Assembly: GCF_000165395.2 (NCBI RefSeq)
Contig: NC_010575.1
Coordinates: forward strand, 2,031,001 to 2,095,000
Origin: Babesia bovis T2Bo
Lineage: Eukaryota; Apicomplexa; Aconoidasida; Piroplasmida; Babesiidae
Reading direction: 5' to 3'
DNA length: 64,000 nt
The notes under the pieces are model-generated. The model searched no databases. It worked only from the letters and a program-made list of their open reading frames with translations, and had not been told where the DNA came from. Within the stretch, counting starts at the first letter, position 1. Each line of letters starts with the position of its first letter. A program made the position numbers and the translations under genes. This document shows, piece after piece, positions 60,359-64,000 of this stretch.

Positions 60359-61677
60359 ATGGAGGTCATTACAGCAGATACTGTGGACAAGAATAACTTT
60401 CTGTTTACCTCTGAGAGCGTAAATGAGGGACACCCGGATAAAATATGTGACCAGATTTCAGATGCAATTCTTGATGCTTGTCTTAGGCAGGATCCTGAGA
60501 GTAAGGTTGCTTGCGAAGTATGTGCAATAAAGAACCTTGTTATGGTCTTTGGGGAAATCACAACCAATGCTGTTGTGGACTACCAGGCCGTTGTGCGCCA
60601 GGTGTTAACTGATATCGGATACACATCTAACGAACTAGGTAAGGTGGATTTCGTTGGTATATATCCCATATAGGTTTTGACGCCTCCACTGTGGAAATCA
60701 TGGTGAGGCTGGCTCAGCAGGCTCCCGAAATAGCTAGTGCCGTGCACCTTGGTCGTAAGCTTGAAGAGACCGCTGCTGGTGACCAGGGCATCATGTTTGG
60801 TTACGCTTCTGATGAAACACCTGAATTGATGCCCTTATCGCATGCTCTTGCTACTAGGCTCGGCAAGCGTTTGACAAAGGTCCGCAAAACTAAGGTTATG
60901 CCATATCTTCGTCCTGATGGCAAGACTCAGATAACTGTTGAGTACAGGGTGGAGCCTAATGGTCACTTGGAGCCTGTTCGCGTCCATACCGTGCTTATTT
61001 CAACTCAACACGATCCTGATGTAAGTTTCAATTGTTTAACACATAATATATAGGTATCGCTCGATACACTACGCGAGGACTTAATGGAGCATGTCGTAAA
61101 GCCGACGGTACCCTCCAAGTTTCTAGACAAGGATACCGTGTACTTGTTTAACCCTTCGGGTAAATGGGTACATGGAGGTCCAGCCTGCGATTCTGGTCTT
61201 ACCGGCAGAAAAATAGTGGTTGACACTTATGGCGGCTGGGGAGCTCACGGCGGTGGTTGTTTTTCCGGTAAAGATGCTACCAAGGTAGATCGTTCCGGGG
61301 CGTATTACTGTCGTTTAGTGGCCAAGTCGTTAGTCGCCAACGGATTCTGTCGGCGGGTACTACTACAGGTGGCATATTCCATCGCGGTCGCGAACCCACT
61401 ATCGCTGCACATCAACTCCTTTGGCACATGTGCCGAAGGCTTCGACGACAACAAGTTAAAGGAAATTGTTTTCCGCAATTTTGACTTCCGTGTTGGTTGC
61501 ATAATCAAGCAGCTCGACCTTACGCGGCCAATATTCTCAAAGACCAGCTGCTATGGCCACTTTGGGCGCCATGGTGACGAGTACACCTGGGAGCGATGCA
61601 TAGACCTATCTCATGAAACACCTCCCGGTAGCAAGGTCCGCAGTCCCTGGTGTGACTGTAACTTCCTTATAAAGTGA
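60359..61677 (+). CDS. metK: S-adenosylmethionine synthetase
   Basis: Three exons: 60359-60638, 60674-61020 and 61054-61677; introns of 35 and 33 nt; 416 residues. It makes S-adenosylmethionine from methionine and ATP in the cytosol. Family motifs are intact: [20 protein letters not shown] at the N-terminus with the ATP-site His, [59 protein letters not shown], then [13 protein letters not shown] and the P-loop-like [16 protein letters not shown]. The product supplies the methyl donor used by, for example, the RsmE-like enzyme in this window. Confidence 0.97.
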
Positions 61678-61761
61678 TGTGAATGTCATTTGTTGATATG
61701 TATGCCGTTTATATTCAGCTGTTGGGCTCCAGGTTAGTATTTCGCACTTAATACCTATATA

Positions 61762-63604
61762 ATGGAAAAAGCTGCTGACTCCGGTGAGTCAGACGCTGAA
61801 GCTAATGACGATCATGGCACACACCCGAGTCGCGGGTACACGCTTGACCCGGGATTCGACGCCAACAGCGGCGAGTGCATCGCATACCTAGCCATATTAG
61901 TACACATAGTCTGTATTCTCTATGCCATTGGATTTGTAAAGGGCGTTAATGGCTTACAGCCCGCGTGGCTGCGTAAAAGTGCCTCTCGTTCACTCGGATT
62001 ATATCAGGGATGTAATAAACATCCCAGGGCACATAGTATACTAGTTCCTCGTACCTCTAATGCTACTCATCGGTCCATATTAGACTTTCTGGGTCTCCTG
62101 AATGCCAAAAGACGCTCTGTAACTGAAAATTCACTTATATGGTCGTACCTTGAGAGCCGTCTTCGCAATATAGTAATGCAGGTACCTAATGACGATTTGC
62201 CAAAGTTGTCTGGTATGTTAAAATATAACAGTTTCGTTCACTTGATGGACGATAACAATTTGATCTCACAGATCGAGCAATTACTCAAACGACGCAATGA
62301 CTCCATGTTGTTATTTGGAGAACCAATAGTTGTAAAGGACAACCTGGCAATACGTGATGTACCATATAGCAATGGTAAGTCAGAGTCCTATGGAATATAC
62401 GTTATAGGATCGAATCTGTTGCAAGGATATGCTCCCAGTTATACCGCAAGGGCGGTAGAGCTTCTACAACATCATGGTGCCCTGTTAATCGGCAAGACTG
62501 CAATGGACGAATTTGGGGTTGGAGCGTCAACTGATGCAGCATTGAACCCATATTCAAGCAAGCATGTGGCAGGAGGGTCGTCGGGAGGTTCGGCGACCGC
62601 CGTAGCAGGCGGTATTGTAAATATTGCAATAGGTACCGATACTGGCGGCTCAATACGTTTGCCAGCTGCGTACTGCGGCTGTATAGGCTACCGACCTTCA
62701 TATGGGTTAATTAGCAGACAAGGATTGAGTGAGCTGGCCGGTAGATTCGATACCGTGGGCATATGCACGAGGAACGTAGATGATTGTATAAAGACACTAT
62801 TGTGTATAATCGATGAAATAACGCAGGATTGCACCGACTCGAAGGCGTCAAGCAAAGTGATTCTTGACCTGAAGTCAATGCTGCACAATAAGGATACACT
62901 AAAGCAGTTGAAAGTAGCGTCCTTGGATACCGAGATCCTGGTGTCCAAAGGACTCCTAGACCCCGAAATGGCTGACAATATTCGCAAAGTAGAGCTTAAT
63001 TTGAGCAAGCTCGGGGTAAATGTAGTGAAAGTACCACCACCAGAACTGGCTAAAATAGCAAGATCATATCACATATACGTTGCGGCACAAATGGCAAGTA
63101 ACCTGCAAAGATTTGCCGATATGCAGTATCACACGCAACAGCAACACATGTCAACAGAGGACATGATGTCACAAATGTACCCAGACACCCGTGCCAGGAT
63201 GCAAGGAGGTATGTTTGATCTAGAGCTCTATACGTGTTACAGGAGTCGACATTTTACAGCAAGGATATGACCACGAAAATATTTTTAAAGAAACCAGAGA
63301 TTACATACATGGATGGATGAATAAACACAGCATATTCACAGATTTAAGTATAATGCTGTCACCCACCAGCGCGCATCAAGCACCTTTGAAACGTAAAACA
63401 CAGCGAGATTGTATCAAAGAAGACTTGTACACTACACTGGCACCGTTCATAGGTGCCTGCGCCATAGCTATACCCACCGGAATGGGCAAAGATGGACTAC
63501 CGCTCAGTGCACAATTCACCTCGGCACGATTCCAGGACGCATTGCTGCTAGAAGCGGCGCGCGCTTACCTTGACCATGCGGGCAACTTAATACCAACAAA
63601 TTGA
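61762..63604 (+). CDS. GatA: Glu-tRNA(Gln) amidotransferase subunit A (amidase)
   Basis: Two exons, 61762-63208 and 63243-63604, with a 34-nt intron, giving 602 residues. GatA releases ammonia from glutamine and, with GatB, converts Glu-tRNA(Gln) to Gln-tRNA(Gln); in apicomplexans this serves the apicoplast. The amidase Ser-cisSer-Lys triad is present: VVKDNLAIRDV (Lys), VAGGSSGGSATAVAGG (cis-Ser) and IGTDTGGSIRLPAAYCG (nucleophile Ser). A hydrophobic segment near residues 40-60 (CIAYLAILVHIVCILYAIGF) lies behind a 38-residue acidic start and is followed by a basic stretch, consistent with a recessed signal anchor plus transit peptide. Confidence 0.92.
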
Positions 63605-64000
63605 TAATGAAGTAAAGCACGATACTGTATCTACCCTTGCTAAGAAGTGGTGTGTATTCTATAAAGCACTACCCAAGAAACAGCGTCTAGCCCATATTTA
63701 AGCATTATTTAATTTAATATATAACGTAATGATATTCGTAGCTATAAACCACTACGTGGTACTATAGGGCCATTGTATACCAGACGTAGTACCTGTACCC
63801 TCATAAATAATGATGACAGCATTCCACGAATTATATTGAATGTTTAATTATAGATTGACACTAATTTTACAGAGTTATATCATTGGAAGACACAGGCATA
63901 TTTACGCTTTGGAACACTATTTGTGGAGCGCTACTGTGTAACTGTTTTCTCAGCGGATTGAACAACCAATGACAAGGAATTAGTCTTAACGGGAAATATG
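63605..64000. other. Terminal intergenic sequence
   Basis: This 396-bp AT-rich sequence lies downstream of GatA to the window edge. No ORF, RNA gene or repeat was recognised. Confidence 0.6.

Overview
The window looks like nuclear DNA of an apicomplexan of the piroplasm group, most likely a Babesia (B. bovis or a close relative). The reasons are an ApiAP2 transcription factor, a RAP-domain protein, several products that appear to be imported into the apicoplast or mitochondrion (GatA, EF-Ts, an RsmE-type rRNA methyltransferase, an S1-domain protein), moderate AT-richness, very tight gene packing on both strands, and tiny introns mostly 33-37 nt long with GT-AG ends. No mobile elements, CRISPR arrays, tRNAs or variant-antigen (ves-type) genes were seen. 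It reads as ordinary conserved chromosome interior.

Layout. 0-8.5 kb: the end of SRP68 (+), NAC alpha (-), an unrecognised coiled-coil protein (-), an RsmE-like methyltransferase in three exons (+), a large mitochondrial-type RAP-domain protein and a second probable mitochondrial protein (-), and a small acidic protein (+). 8.5-20.5 kb, all minus strand: tubulin cofactor D, SMC5/6 subunit NSE1 (six exons), an unusual protein combining two aegerolysin/crystal-protein-like beta-sandwiches with a Swt1-like HEPN domain, cytosolic PheRS beta (eight exons), and an ApiAP2 protein. Only 5 bp separate the HEPN gene from NSE1 and 37 bp separate PheRS from the HEPN gene. 20.5-25.4 kb: a possible small membrane protein, a gene-poor stretch with a GC-rich island, then Rab geranylgeranyltransferase alpha with its LRR tail (-).

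25.4-36.1 kb: a large Sec7 ARF-GEF with an abutting small acidic ORF (+), organellar EF-Ts (+), a gene-poor stretch with weak candidate ORFs, and phosphomannose isomerase (-). 36.4-45.0 kb: a divergent DYRK-type kinase, PIG-Q/GPI1 and dihydroorotase (+), then the large NAD-glutamate dehydrogenase (-). 46-54.8 kb: TRAPPC11, a polytopic membrane protein with strongly biased codon use, and a SMARCAL1-like helicase (+). 54.9-59.6 kb: an S1-domain protein, a fasciclin-domain protein and Snu13 (-). 59.6-64 kb: S-adenosylmethionine synthetase and GatA (+).

Functional themes: secretory traffic (SRP68, Sec7 GEF, RabGGTase, TRAPPC11), GPI and sugar-nucleotide synthesis (PMI, PIG-Q), organelle translation (RsmE, EF-Ts, GatA, probably the S1 and RAP proteins), pyrimidine, SAM and glutamate metabolism, and DNA maintenance (NSE1, SMARCAL1-like). 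Splice sites were placed by hand from reading-frame continuity and GT-AG ends. All functional calls are from sequence patterns recognised by eye; no database search was run.
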